From a bacterium (GTDB lineage: Bacteria; Patescibacteriota; Minisyncoccia; Phycocordibacterales; Phycocordibacteraceae): a stretch of 51,984 nucleotides of DNA. The position numbers and the translations under genes were made by a program. The stretch lies in assembly GCA_021784815.1 (NCBI GenBank), contig JAJYHK010000016.1, forward strand, positions 1 to 51,984, given 5' to 3'. The notes beneath the pieces are model-generated. The model saw only the letters and a list, made by a program, of their open reading frames with translations, was not told where the DNA came from and did not search any database. Numbering within the stretch: position 1 is the stretch's first letter; each line of letters opens with the position of its first letter. Shown piece after piece: positions 14,942-22,756 of this stretch.

Positions 14942-15583
14942 ATGGAGGAGAACAACAGCGAGATGCGCGACGAAGTGAGCCTTCCGGAAGAGGCGGGTAT
15001 GGCAGACATTGCGCCAGGAATAGTAAAGCACGTCATCGACGAGACCAAGACGAACCCCGAAGATGCGCGCTGGTACACCATCCACACGTACGCCGGATAC
15101 GAGAACGCGGTCGAACGCAACCTGAAGCAGCGCATCGCGTCTTTGGGCATGGAGAACAAGATTTTCGACGTGATCGTGCCGACGGAAAAAAAGATCCGCG
15201 TGAAGGGCGGCAAGCGCATCGTCGAGAAGGAGAAGATCTACCCGGGCTACATCCTCGTGCGCATGATCGTGGACGATGACTCGTGGTTCGTGGTGCGCAA
15301 TACGCCGCGTGTGACCGGCTTCGTGGGCTCGGGCAACACGCCCGTGCCGATGGAACAGGCGGAAGTGGCGTCCTTGATGAAGCGTATGATCGCCGATGCG
15401 CCCAAGCACCACATCGACCTTATGAAGGACGACCCGGTCGTCATCGCGGATGGACCGTTCAAGGATCTCGAAGGGAAGGTGGGCGACATCGACGAGGAAC
15501 GCGGCAAGGTGAAGGTCATGGTGAGCATGTTCGGCCGCGAGACCCCGGTCGAGCTCGACTTCCTCCAGGTGCGCAAGCTCTGA
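14942..15583 (+). CDS. nusG: Transcription antitermination factor NusG
   Basis: Residues 40-150 form the NGN domain (WYTIHTYAGYENAVERNLKQR, KIYPGYILVRM, VRNTPRVTGFVG) and the C-terminal KOW domain reads VVIADGPFKDLEGKVGDIDE. NusG binds RNA polymerase and links it to Rho and to the ribosome. The N-terminus carries a 40-residue acidic extension. It sits 11 bases behind secE and 40 before rplK, the classical SecE-NusG-L11 order. Confidence 0.97.
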   Translation: MEENNSEMRDEVSLPEEAGMADIAPGIVKHVIDETKTNPEDARWYTIHTYAGYENAVERNLKQRIASLGMENKIFDVIVPTEKKIRVKGGKRIVEKEKIYPGYILVRMIVDDDSWFVVRNTPRVTGFVGSGNTPVPMEQAEVASLMKRMIADAPKHHIDLMKDDPVVIADGPFKDLEGKVGDIDEERGKVKVMVSMFGRETPVELDFLQVRKL

Positions 15584-15624
15584 ACCTGGCGTTTTTTAGC
15601 AATCTCTTGTAAGGTACTCGCACT

Positions 15625-16044
15625 ATGGCAGTAGTCGTAAAAAAGATTAAGCTTCAGATCCCGGGTGCTAAGGCCACGCCGGCGCCGCCGGTAGGTACTG
15701 CACTTGGACCTGCGGGCGTGAACATCGGCCAGTTCGTGACCCAGTTCAATGACGCGACGAAGGATAAAGCGGGCACGATCATCCCGGTCGAGCTCTCGGT
15801 GTACGACGACCGCTCGTTCACGTTTATCATGAAGAGCCCACCGGCCTCGCGCCTCATCCTTAAGGCAGCCGGTATCGAGAAGGGCGCGAGCAAGGTGCCG
15901 CAGCAGAAGGCCGGAGAGATCACGAAGGCGCAGGTTATAGAGATCGCCGCCGAGAAGATGGAGGACTTGAACGCCGGCACGCCCGAGGCGGCCGCTCGCA
16001 TCATCGAGGGCACGGCGCGCTCCATGGGCGTGCACGTGAAGTAG
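15625..16044 (+). CDS. rplK: 50S ribosomal protein L11 (uL11)
   Basis: The 139 residues match L11 throughout: [20 protein letters not shown], the [12 protein letters not shown] segment, the [12 protein letters not shown] linker and the C-terminal rRNA-binding domain ending in [12 protein letters not shown]11 forms the GTPase-associated centre. In most bacteria rplA (L1) follows, but here a terminator and a dCMP deaminase gene follow instead. Confidence 0.97.
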   Translation: MAVVVKKIKLQIPGAKATPAPPVGTALGPAGVNIGQFVTQFNDATKDKAGTIIPVELSVYDDRSFTFIMKSPPASRLILKAAGIEKGASKVPQQKAGEITKAQVIEIAAEKMEDLNAGTPEAAARIIEGTARSMGVHVK

Positions 16045-16067
16045 GGTTCTTTTGTTTCTGAAATAAA

Positions 16068-16101
16068 AACACCCGCGGCGCCGAAAGACGCCACGGGTGT
16101 T
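16068..16101 (+). terminator. Terminator of the secE-nusG-rplK unit
   Basis: AACACCCG and CGGGTGTT pair, extended by GGCG/CGCC with one mismatch, then GCATTTTT. Confidence 0.88.
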
Positions 16102-16159
16102 GCATTTTTCCTCTCAAGTACGTACGGTATCCTCGGACCCATTCCTTTGGAGGTATGTG

Positions 16160-16768
16160 ATGGAAAAGAAAGAGACGCTCGCTTGGCTCCCCGAGACCGA
16201 CCCAGCGGTCTCCAGAAGAATGTTTCAGTACAAGCTAGATCGTTCGTATACGCGGCCGTCCCAGCTCGACATCGAAGCACAGAAGGCGATCGTTATATCG
16301 AAACGCAGCACCTGTCTATTCTACGAGGTCGGCGCCACGCTCTTCTACATGAAGAGCGGCATCTACCATCTCTCTGACGGTTATAATGGCGCCTCGCGAG
16401 GCGACGTGGATCCGCGCATCGAGGGCTGCGCGCGAATCGTGGGCGGAAAGCTGGAGGAAGGGAAGGGCTTGTGTCGCGGTTCACACGCAGAACTGAATGC
16501 TATCGGCAACTGTCCGGTGGATCCGGCGACGTATGAAAACGTGGGCATGATGGTTACGCTCCATCCCTGCTACGGCTGCGCTAAGCAGATCGTCAATCGT
16601 GGCATCAAAACGGTGTATTACATCTGGGAATACGGTCGCGAGGATTTCGTAACCGACTATCTGACTCGACTCGGCGTCGATGTTAAGAAATATTCTTCGA
16701 CGTTCTTGCGGCGCTGGATCGAGCGCAATGGATACGATCCGATCGGTTTGCGGCATCAGGAACCGTAG
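16160..16768 (+). CDS. dCMP deaminase-like zinc enzyme
   Basis: The 202-residue protein has the cytidine/dCMP deaminase core: GYNGASRG, the zinc and proton-shuttle motif SHAELNA (His109, Glu111), and the second zinc motif PCYGC (Cys137, Cys140) with QIVNRGIKTVYY. These match dCMP deaminases, which give dUMP for thymidylate synthesis. The ATG at 16160 is preceded by GGAGG at good spacing. ThyX, thymidylate kinase and dUTPase lie next, which supports the role. The N-terminal 45 residues and the C-terminal 45 are lineage-specific. Confidence 0.88.
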   Translation: MEKKETLAWLPETDPAVSRRMFQYKLDRSYTRPSQLDIEAQKAIVISKRSTCLFYEVGATLFYMKSGIYHLSDGYNGASRGDVDPRIEGCARIVGGKLEEGKGLCRGSHAELNAIGNCPVDPATYENVGMMVTLHPCYGCAKQIVNRGIKTVYYIWEYGREDFVTDYLTRLGVDVKKYSSTFLRRWIERNGYDPIGLRHQEP

Positions 16769-16780
16769 TTGCCGGAATAA

Positions 16781-16813
16781 AACCCCCGCGGCAATCGTTT
16801 GCCGCGGGGGGTT
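16781..16813. terminator. Bidirectional terminator between dCMP deaminase and thyX
   Basis: AACCCCCGCGGCAA pairs with TTGCCGCGGGGGGTT around a short loop between two convergent genes. Confidence 0.85.
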
Positions 16814-16818
16814 CTGTT

Positions 16819-17760
16819 TCAGGCGTGTGCGGGCTTGAGCGCCGATCGAAGCTCCTCCCACTCGCGCTTGTTGAGCCCGCTCGTCTCCTGGGTGACTGCT
16901 TCGCCTGCGAGCATGCGCCGCAGGGCGCCGAGCATGGCCGCCGAGAAAGTGAAAGCGCCAAGGCGATACTCCTTGAATGCCGCAAACGCGAATGGCACCC
17001 AAGCCTCCACTGTCTGCAGCAGCACGTCGGCGTACGCGCGAATTTCGTACTGCGCGTGCGGGTCGGCACGCAGAGAGAGGAAGTGGAACAGATTGTGCAG
17101 GTCGATCTTCCAGTACCACTGCGTGTAGGTGTTGAGCGTCAGGTTCATGCGCGCAAGCTCGCGCGCCAGCCCCTGCCGGTAGGGATCAATGGGCGACCCG
17201 TCCGGGTTTTCATTGAGCATCTCGACGTAGTGGTCGTAGTTGCGCCCCGCGTCTTCGGCGAGAAGCCGGAGCACTTCAGCGGCCTCGGGGCCGTCGAGCA
17301 CCGCGCCGCGACCTTGGCGGTTCGTGGTCGACTGCGCCGCGAGGTGTTCCGACGCCGGAATGTAGAACTCTCGGTCGAGGATCGAATACCGCGCCGAGTA
17401 CTCGTTCACGTTTGCCGTGCGGTGCCGGATCCACTGCCGCGCCACGAAGATAGGCAGCTTTACGTGGTACTTGATCTCGCACATCTCGAATGGCGTCGAG
17501 TGGCGATGCCGCATGAGATAGCGAATCAGCCCGGCACTCTCCGATACGCGCTGCGTGCCGCGGCCGTAGGAGACACGTGCCGCCTGCACGATGGCGTCGT
17601 CGTCGCCCATATAGTCGACGACGCGGACGAAGCCATGATCAAGGACTGGCTGCGCGGTGTGCAGGATTTCTTCCAGGGCCGGAACGGTTGGCCGCTTCGT
17701 CGCGTTGTGCTCACTCCGCGCCGCGGCGATTTCGGCCAGTTGGTCGGGTGTAAGGGTCAC
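16819..17760 (-). CDS. thyX: Flavin-dependent thymidylate synthase ThyX
   Basis: The 313-residue protein carries the ThyX signature RHRX7S in [15 protein letters not shown] (Arg112-Ser122) and the conserved HLSLRAD-type segment [18 protein letters not shown]. ThyX makes dTMP from dUMP with FAD, NADPH and methylene-tetrahydrofolate, and is unrelated to ThyA. The start codon is GTG, with GAGGAG six bases upstream, and it gives [11 protein letters not shown]. It is divergent from tmk. No dihydrofolate reductase is needed in principle, which fits a minimal metabolism. Confidence 0.96.
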   Translation of the reverse strand: MTLTPDQLAEIAAARSEHNATKRPTVPALEEILHTAQPVLDHGFVRVVDYMGDDDAIVQAARVSYGRGTQRVSESAGLIRYLMRHRHSTPFEMCEIKYHVKLPIFVARQWIRHRTANVNEYSARYSILDREFYIPASEHLAAQSTTNRQGRGAVLDGPEAAEVLRLLAEDAGRNYDHYVEMLNENPDGSPIDPYRQGLARELARMNLTLNTYTQWYWKIDLHNLFHFLSLRADPHAQYEIRAYADVLLQTVEAWVPFAFAAFKEYRLGAFTFSAAMLGALRRMLAGEAVTQETSGLNKREWEELRSALKPAHA

Positions 17761-17846
17761 GAGCCACTCCTCTGGCTGGTTTCGGAGCTAAGTTCTCCGA
17801 AGGCACGATACGCGGAATTGCTCTGGAAGGCAATCAACGACAGGGT

Positions 17847-17875
17847 TTTACATTGCCTGCTTGAGACGGTACATT
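17847..17875 (+). promoter_or_regulatory. Promoter of tmk: TTTACA-17-TACATT
   Basis: A -35 like TTTACA and a -10 like TACATT lie 17 bases apart; an AGGAGG ribosome-binding site follows at 17891. Confidence 0.5.
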
Positions 17876-17904
17876 TTCCCTGGATCAACCAGGAGGATAC
17901 GCCT

Positions 17905-18513
17905 ATGTTTGTGGCTATCGAAGGTGGCGAGGGGGCCGGTAAAGATCTCCTCACCGAAAGGCTTCGACGCGTATGTAACCCGAGTACCACGGTGTTTACC
18001 AGGGAACCGGGAGGCACCCCAACCGGAGAGAAGTTACGAGCGGTTTTACTCGATCCCGAAACAGACATGGGCGCTGAAGAAGAGTTGCTCGTTTTTATTG
18101 CCGCTCGCACGGCGCTCGTTCGACAAGTCATCCGCCCCGCGCTAGCTGAAGGCAAAACGGTGATCTCAAATCGTTTTGCACTTTCAACCTTGGCATATCA
18201 GATCTATGGACGAGAGCGCAATGACCTGCTCGAATTTCTCCGTCAGCTTTCAGAGCGTGCTACCGCTGGCCTACCACCGGTGCACTACGTGCTGCTCGAC
18301 GTTCCGCCCGAAATCGGACTGCGGCGCGTTAAACAACGTAATGACGGGGAAACGCGCTTCGATGCAGAAAAGCAAGCGTTCCATGAGCGCGTGCGCGCAG
18401 GGTACCTGCAACACTATATGGACACCAACTATGGTATGGCCATAGATGCGCGTCAATCGCCGGAGGAAGTATTTGAGCAGGCGATACAGCGCATACGACA
18501 GTGGCAGCAATAA
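17905..18513 (+). CDS. tmk: Thymidylate kinase, with altered P-loop and DR motif
   Basis: The 202-residue protein is a TMPK by REPGGTPTGEKLR (dTMP site), STLAYQIYGRE, and the LID-like RFDAEKQAFHERVRAGYLQ. It would phosphorylate dTMP to dTDP. Two core motifs deviate: the P-loop is GGEGAGKDLL, with Asp where Ser or Thr normally binds Mg, and the DR(Y/F) motif reads SNRF, with Asn for Asp. Both are on the catalytic side, so either activity is reduced or the mechanism is shifted. AGGAGG at 17891 fixes the start. The ORF-track extension upstream is antisense to thyX. Confidence 0.88.
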   Translation: MFVAIEGGEGAGKDLLTERLRRVCNPSTTVFTREPGGTPTGEKLRAVLLDPETDMGAEEELLVFIAARTALVRQVIRPALAEGKTVISNRFALSTLAYQIYGRERNDLLEFLRQLSERATAGLPPVHYVLLDVPPEIGLRRVKQRNDGETRFDAEKQAFHERVRAGYLQHYMDTNYGMAIDARQSPEEVFEQAIQRIRQWQQ

Positions 18514-18578
18514 TACTGAACGTTCCTGCGGTGGCTAAGGCTATCGCAGGAACTTCTCTTTTATGCGAAGATGCGCGC

Positions 18579-19001
18579 ATGGAGCTCAGGGTAAAGAAGG
18601 TGCGCAAGGGGGCTAAACTGCTGAGTCAGCCGTATGCGGGCGATGTTGGCTATGACCTGTGCGCCGCTGAGGCGGTTATGGTGCCGGCAGGGGAGCGCGT
18701 CATCATTCCCACCGGCCTTGCGCTTGAGCTGCCGGAAGGACGCGCCGGGCTCATTTGGGACAAAAGCGGACTTGCGACCAAATACGGGCTCACGGTGCTC
18801 GGCGGCGTGGTCGATGCAGGGTACCGCGGCGAAGTGCTCGTGTGCCTCGCGAACACAAGCGACGAGCCGCACGCGTTTGCGGCAGGCGACAAGGTCGCGC
18901 AACTCATCGTGCAGAAAATCGAGCTGCCGACTATTGTGGAGCTCGATGAGCTTGCCGACTCAGAACGCGGCGCGCGCGGCTTCGGTAGTTCCGGCGCTTA
19001 A
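18579..19001 (+). CDS. dut: Deoxyuridine 5'-triphosphate nucleotidohydrolase (dUTPase)
   Basis: A trimeric-type dUTPase of 140 residues. The conserved motifs appear in order: AGDVGYDLCAAE (motif 1), WDKSGLATKYGL (motif 2), GGVVDAGYRGEV (motif 3, with the catalytic Asp), KVAQLIVQKI (motif 4) and RGARGFGSSG (motif 5). It hydrolyses dUTP to dUMP, which keeps uracil out of DNA and feeds ThyX. The start at 18579 gives a normal N-terminus MELRVKKV. Motif 2 has Lys instead of the usual Arg. Confidence 0.95.
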   Translation: MELRVKKVRKGAKLLSQPYAGDVGYDLCAAEAVMVPAGERVIIPTGLALELPEGRAGLIWDKSGLATKYGLTVLGGVVDAGYRGEVLVCLANTSDEPHAFAAGDKVAQLIVQKIELPTIVELDELADSERGARGFGSSGA

Positions 19002-19050
19002 CCGGACTATGATCTGAGACCCGTACATGCTCGCTTTACTTTACTCAACC

Positions 19051-19056
19051 GATAAT
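19051..19056 (+). promoter_or_regulatory. glyA: -10 box GATAAT of glyA
   Basis: GATAAT ends 9 bases before the ATG at 19066, so the message is predicted to be nearly leaderless. Confidence 0.5.
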
Positions 19057-19065
19057 TTCGGCACC

Positions 19066-20319
19066 ATGTACGACTTTATTCCGAAAGAAGATCCAGAAGT
19101 GTTTGCGGCGATCGCGGGGGAAGAGCAGCGACAGGCAGAAGGCTTGGAGCTGATTCCGAGCGAAAACTACGTCAGTGGCGCGGTGAAGGAGGCTATGGCG
19201 TCCTCGCTCACGAACAAGTACTCGGAGGGCTACCCGGGCAAGCGCTACTACGGCGGCCAGGAGTTCACCGACCAGATCGAGCGCCTCGCGATCGAGCGCG
19301 CGAAGCAGCTCTTCAATGCTGGCTTCGCAAACGTGCAACCCTTGGGCGGCGCCAACGCGAACATCGCAGCATACTTCGCGCTCCTCGAACCGGGCGACAC
19401 GGTGCTCGGCATGGACCTCTCGCACGGGGGGCATCTCACCCACGGCCATCCCGTGACCTATCTTGCGAAGCTCTTCCGCTTCGTGCGCTACGGCATGAAA
19501 GATATCGAGACCGGCGAGATCGACTACGACGCGCTCGCCGAGACCGCGCGCAGGGAAAAGCCCAAGGCAGTACTCGCGGGCTTCTCGGCGTATCCGCGGC
19601 AGCTCGACTGGCAGAAGATCGCGGACATTGCCCACGAAGTGGGCGCGGTCGCCATGGCCGACGTCGCGCACATTGCGGGGCTCATTGCCGGCGGCGCGCA
19701 GCGAAATCCGTTCGACTACGGCTTCGACCTCATGACGACGACCACGCACAAGACGCTGCGCGGGCCGCGCGGCGGCCTCATCCTCGTGCGCGGTGACGAA
19801 GATCTCGCGAAGAAGGTCGATAAGGCGGTGTTCCCGGGGCTCCAGGGCGGCCCGCATATGCACCAGATCGCGGCCAAAGCGATCGCCTTTGGTGAAGCGC
19901 TTCGGCCAAGCTTCAAAACGTACGCGCAACAGGTCGTCGACAACGCGCGGGCGATGGCGGACGTGTTCAAAGAGGGCGGGGTGCGGCTCATTGCCGGCGG
20001 CACCGATAATCACCTCATTTTGGCCGACGTCTTCGGTTCGCTCGGGGTGACGGGCGCGGAGGCGGAGCGAAGGCTCGACGAAGTCGGTATTACGCTCAAT
20101 AAAAATATGATTGCCGATGATCCGCGTAAACCGATGGATCCGTCCGGCATCCGCTTCGGCACACCGGCGCTCACTTCGCGCGGGTTCAAAAAAGAAGAAT
20201 GCGCACAGGTCGCATCGCTCATGTTCCAGGTGCTTAAGACGCCCGCAGCTATCGGCGAAGCGCGCGGCGCGGTCCGCACCCTTGCGCTCGCGCATCCCAT
20301 TCCGGAATCGTACGAGTAG
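19066..20319 (+). CDS. glyA: Serine hydroxymethyltransferase
   Basis: The 417-residue enzyme interconverts serine and glycine and produces 5,10-methylene-tetrahydrofolate. The PLP lysine is Lys229 in TTTTHKTLRGPRGG; other SHMT blocks are ELIPSENYVS, KYSEGYPGKRYYGG, and GMDLSHGGHLTHG. The start MYDFIPKEDPEVF is chosen over the upstream ATG because the usual N-terminus begins here and a GATAAT box lies just before. Its position behind thyX, tmk and dut suggests it serves thymidylate synthesis. Confidence 0.97.
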   Translation: MYDFIPKEDPEVFAAIAGEEQRQAEGLELIPSENYVSGAVKEAMASSLTNKYSEGYPGKRYYGGQEFTDQIERLAIERAKQLFNAGFANVQPLGGANANIAAYFALLEPGDTVLGMDLSHGGHLTHGHPVTYLAKLFRFVRYGMKDIETGEIDYDALAETARREKPKAVLAGFSAYPRQLDWQKIADIAHEVGAVAMADVAHIAGLIAGGAQRNPFDYGFDLMTTTTHKTLRGPRGGLILVRGDEDLAKKVDKAVFPGLQGGPHMHQIAAKAIAFGEALRPSFKTYAQQVVDNARAMADVFKEGGVRLIAGGTDNHLILADVFGSLGVTGAEAERRLDEVGITLNKNMIADDPRKPMDPSGIRFGTPALTSRGFKKEECAQVASLMFQVLKTPAAIGEARGAVRTLALAHPIPESYE

Positions 20320-20372
20320 CGGACTCCTGGTCGCTGTCTTTTGAAGGGTCGCCGTTTTGGCGGCTTTTCTGT

Positions 20373-20378
20373 TACCAT
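20373..20378 (+). promoter_or_regulatory. argS: Extended -10 box TGT-TACCAT of argS
   Basis: TACCAT overlaps the first ATG (20377), which therefore cannot be in the transcript; the next ATG at 20386 lies 7 bases behind the box and is the likely start. Confidence 0.5.
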
Positions 20379-20385
20379 GCGCGAA

Positions 20386-22029
20386 ATGGAGGAACAGATT
20401 CGCCGAGCGATCGAGCGGGTGCTTGAGGAGACTGGCGCGCCGGAGACGATGCTCTCGGTGGAGCGTTCTGCTGACCTCGCGCGCGGCGACTACGCAACGA
20501 ACGCTGCGCTCGTGGCGGCTAAGACGCTTGGCAAGAGTCCGTACACGTTTGCGGAAGATCTCGCATCGCGCATCAAGGGTGCGCTTGGCGATAAGGCGGC
20601 GCGCGTGGAAGCGGCGGGGCCCGGGTTCATTAACCTCACGCTCTCGAAGGATGCGCTCGCGCACCTCATTGCCGAGGCTGACGCGCAGGGCGAAGATTGG
20701 GGGAAAGGTACCGCAGAAAAGGGGAAGCGCGTCATGATCGAGTACAGCAACCCGAATGCCTTCAAAGAAATGCACTTGGGGCACCTCATCGGCACGGTGG
20801 TGGGGGAATCCTTGTCGCGGCTCATCGAGAACCAGGGTGCGACGCTCGCGCGCGACACCTTCGGCGGCGATGTGGGACCGAACGTTGCGAAGGCACTCTG
20901 GGCGCTCAAGAAGAACAGCGTTGATCCGGTTTCCGCGAGCGACATCGGCTCCGCCTACGTACAGGGCGCGCGGGCATACGAAGAAGACGACGAGGCAAAG
21001 AAAGAAATCGACGAAATCAACAAGGCGGTCTACGCGCGCGATCCCGCGCACGCGTCGCTCTGGGAGAAAGGTCGGGAGATTTCCATGGCCGCCTTCCGCG
21101 AGCTGTGGAAACGCCTCGGCACGCGTTTCGATTTCGAATTTTTTGACAGCGATACGGCCGAGGCTGGCATGCGCCTCGTGCGCGACGGGCTCGCCAAGGG
21201 CGTATTTAAAGAGAGCGAAGGAGCGATCATCTACGACGGCGAGGCCAAAGGCGTACACACGATGGTCTTCGTCACCTCGCACGGGACGCCTACATACGAA
21301 GCGAAAGACATCGGGCTCGCGTTTTTGCGCGAAGAGCGTTGGCCGAGCGACGAGGTCATTATCATTACCGGCAACGAGCAAAACGGTCGCTTCAAGACCG
21401 TCTTCGCGGCGCTCGCAGAGCTCGCGCCGACCATTGCCGCAAAGACCAAACAGATTGGCACAGGCTTCCTTCGGCTTACGTCCGGGAAGATGGCCTCGCG
21501 CGAAGGCAACGTCATTACAGCGGAAGAATTTTTGCGCTCAGTGATTGAGAAAGCAAACGAAAAGAACGACGACCCGCTCATTGCCGAGCAGGTCGCGGTC
21601 GGCGCGATCAAGTTCATGATTTTGCGGCAGTCGCCGGGGCAGGACATTGTATTTGATCCGGAGAAGTCGCTATCGCTCCAGGGCGACTCAGGGCCGTACC
21701 TGCAGTACGCGCTTGTGCGCGCCGCGAAGATCCTCTCGTACGCTTCTGAAGATGCGGGCGGTTCTGAAGAACCAGAAGATCCCTACGCTATCGAGCGGCT
21801 CATCATGCACTATCCTGAAGTGGCCGCGCGTGCGGCGCGCGAGCTTGCGCCGAACCTTCTCGTGACGTATCTCCTCGAACTCGCCGCTGCCTGGAACTCG
21901 TTCTATGCCACCGAGCAGGTGCTTGGCTCGAACGAGGAGACGTACAAGATCCGCGTAACGCGCGCATTCGCGAACACGATGGCGAACGGCCTTGCTCTCC
22001 TCGGCATTCCCGCGCCAGAAAGGATGTAA
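20386..22029 (+). CDS. argS: Arginyl-tRNA synthetase
   Basis: A class I synthetase of 547 residues. It has the N-terminal Add-1 domain (RRAIERVLEE and ARGDYATNAAL), the HIGH-like motif HLGHLIG after EYSNPNAFKEM, the VMFV-like GVHTMVFVTSHG segment, the KMSKS position in SGKMASREGN, the DALRA-type anticodon domain, and the standard end GLALLGIPAPERM. Start 20386 is chosen from the promoter position. It follows glyA by 66 bases, and a poor terminator lies between. Confidence 0.96.
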   Translation: MEEQIRRAIERVLEETGAPETMLSVERSADLARGDYATNAALVAAKTLGKSPYTFAEDLASRIKGALGDKAARVEAAGPGFINLTLSKDALAHLIAEADAQGEDWGKGTAEKGKRVMIEYSNPNAFKEMHLGHLIGTVVGESLSRLIENQGATLARDTFGGDVGPNVAKALWALKKNSVDPVSASDIGSAYVQGARAYEEDDEAKKEIDEINKAVYARDPAHASLWEKGREISMAAFRELWKRLGTRFDFEFFDSDTAEAGMRLVRDGLAKGVFKESEGAIIYDGEAKGVHTMVFVTSHGTPTYEAKDIGLAFLREERWPSDEVIIITGNEQNGRFKTVFAALAELAPTIAAKTKQIGTGFLRLTSGKMASREGNVITAEEFLRSVIEKANEKNDDPLIAEQVAVGAIKFMILRQSPGQDIVFDPEKSLSLQGDSGPYLQYALVRAAKILSYASEDAGGSEEPEDPYAIERLIMHYPEVAARAARELAPNLLVTYLLELAAAWNSFYATEQVLGSNEETYKIRVTRAFANTMANGLALLGIPAPERM

Positions 22030-22264
22030 CTTGCGCGGGTAAGGCGCGTGTAGTGGCTCTCGGTCGGAATCGGAGTGAAAGGAGAGAGACTTACAAAAAA
22101 GACACTAGCGGCAACTTCTCTGAGGCTGGCGCGCGGTCGGGCAACGCGTTACTCACCGGCATCGTTTTGCACGCGCACGGTTTGCATAATGCAGGCGAAT
22201 GCTTTAGCTTCAGACATGTCCGTCCCAATGGGGGGTGGGCATGATAATGGGAGAAAGGTCTTTG

Positions 22265-22582
22265 GTGAAAACAAGAGACGTTGTAGTCGCCTTGTGTACT
22301 GAACTCAAGGTGGCCCCTGGAACCATTTTCGGGCGCGCATACAACTGGGCGCACGACGGTGCATACAACCACGACATTGTGGGTAAGGCCATCGCTGCAT
22401 ACAACAGGGGCCTGTCTGCGGGCGAGATCGTCATACCGCATTGGGTTGTCGAGTATTGCAGCGCGGACCCAAAGGAGCGCGATGCGCTTCGCGGAAAAGC
22501 ATCGGTGCGGACTTCCTCTGGTCGCCGGCACCCGCGCAAGCTGGGTTATGTTCACGCAGGACCTCGCATTGCTTTTGTATAA
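22265..22582 (+). CDS. Small protein of unknown family
   Basis: A 105-residue reading frame between argS and ileS. With the GTG at 22265 the sequence GGGAGAAAGG lies six bases upstream; ATG codons at 22235-22247 are alternatives. The product is basic and contains TRDVVVALCTELKVAPGTIFG, which looks like a helical DNA- or RNA-binding start, and a C-terminal Arg/His-rich tail (SSGRRHPRKLGYVH). No family recognised. A perfect hairpin terminator follows, which supports it as a transcribed unit. Confidence 0.45.
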   Translation: MKTRDVVVALCTELKVAPGTIFGRAYNWAHDGAYNHDIVGKAIAAYNRGLSAGEIVIPHWVVEYCSADPKERDALRGKASVRTSSGRRHPRKLGYVHAGPRIAFV

Positions 22583-22591
22583 CGTCCGAGT

Positions 22592-22624
22592 CCGGAGTTC
22601 AGACCGAACCGGTCTGAACTCCGG
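22592..22624 (+). terminator. Perfect hairpin behind the small unknown gene
   Basis: CCGGAGTTCAGACC pairs with GGTCTGAACTCCGG around GAACC; a TTTTT run follows about 12 bases later. Confidence 0.7.
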
Positions 22625-22658
22625 GTAAGGGCGTTTTTCTTTTTGCCCGCCCACGCCC

Positions 22659-22707
22659 CCCAAAGATAGCTGTTTCAAGATGTCATCTTGAAACAGCTAT
22701 CTTTGGG
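22659..22707. repeat. 24-bp perfect palindrome upstream of ileS
   Basis: CCCAAAGATAGCTGTTTCAAGATG is followed by one T and its exact reverse complement. The symmetry has no mismatch and lies 50 bases before the ileS ATG, upstream of the -10 box. Confidence 0.9.
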
Positions 22708-22742
22708 ACGCAACATTTCTTGTGCATTTTCGAGGCAGGCTC

Positions 22743-22748
22743 TAGGAT
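22743..22748 (+). promoter_or_regulatory. ileS: -10 box TAGGAT of ileS
   Basis: TAGGAT is followed by 8 bases and ATG, predicting a leaderless message. Confidence 0.4.
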
Positions 22749-22756
22749 ACCTAGGT

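Noticed and set aside
19045-21381. 778-residue minus-strand ORF
   Set aside because: Antisense to glyA and argS, high-GC frame shadow with no domain pattern.
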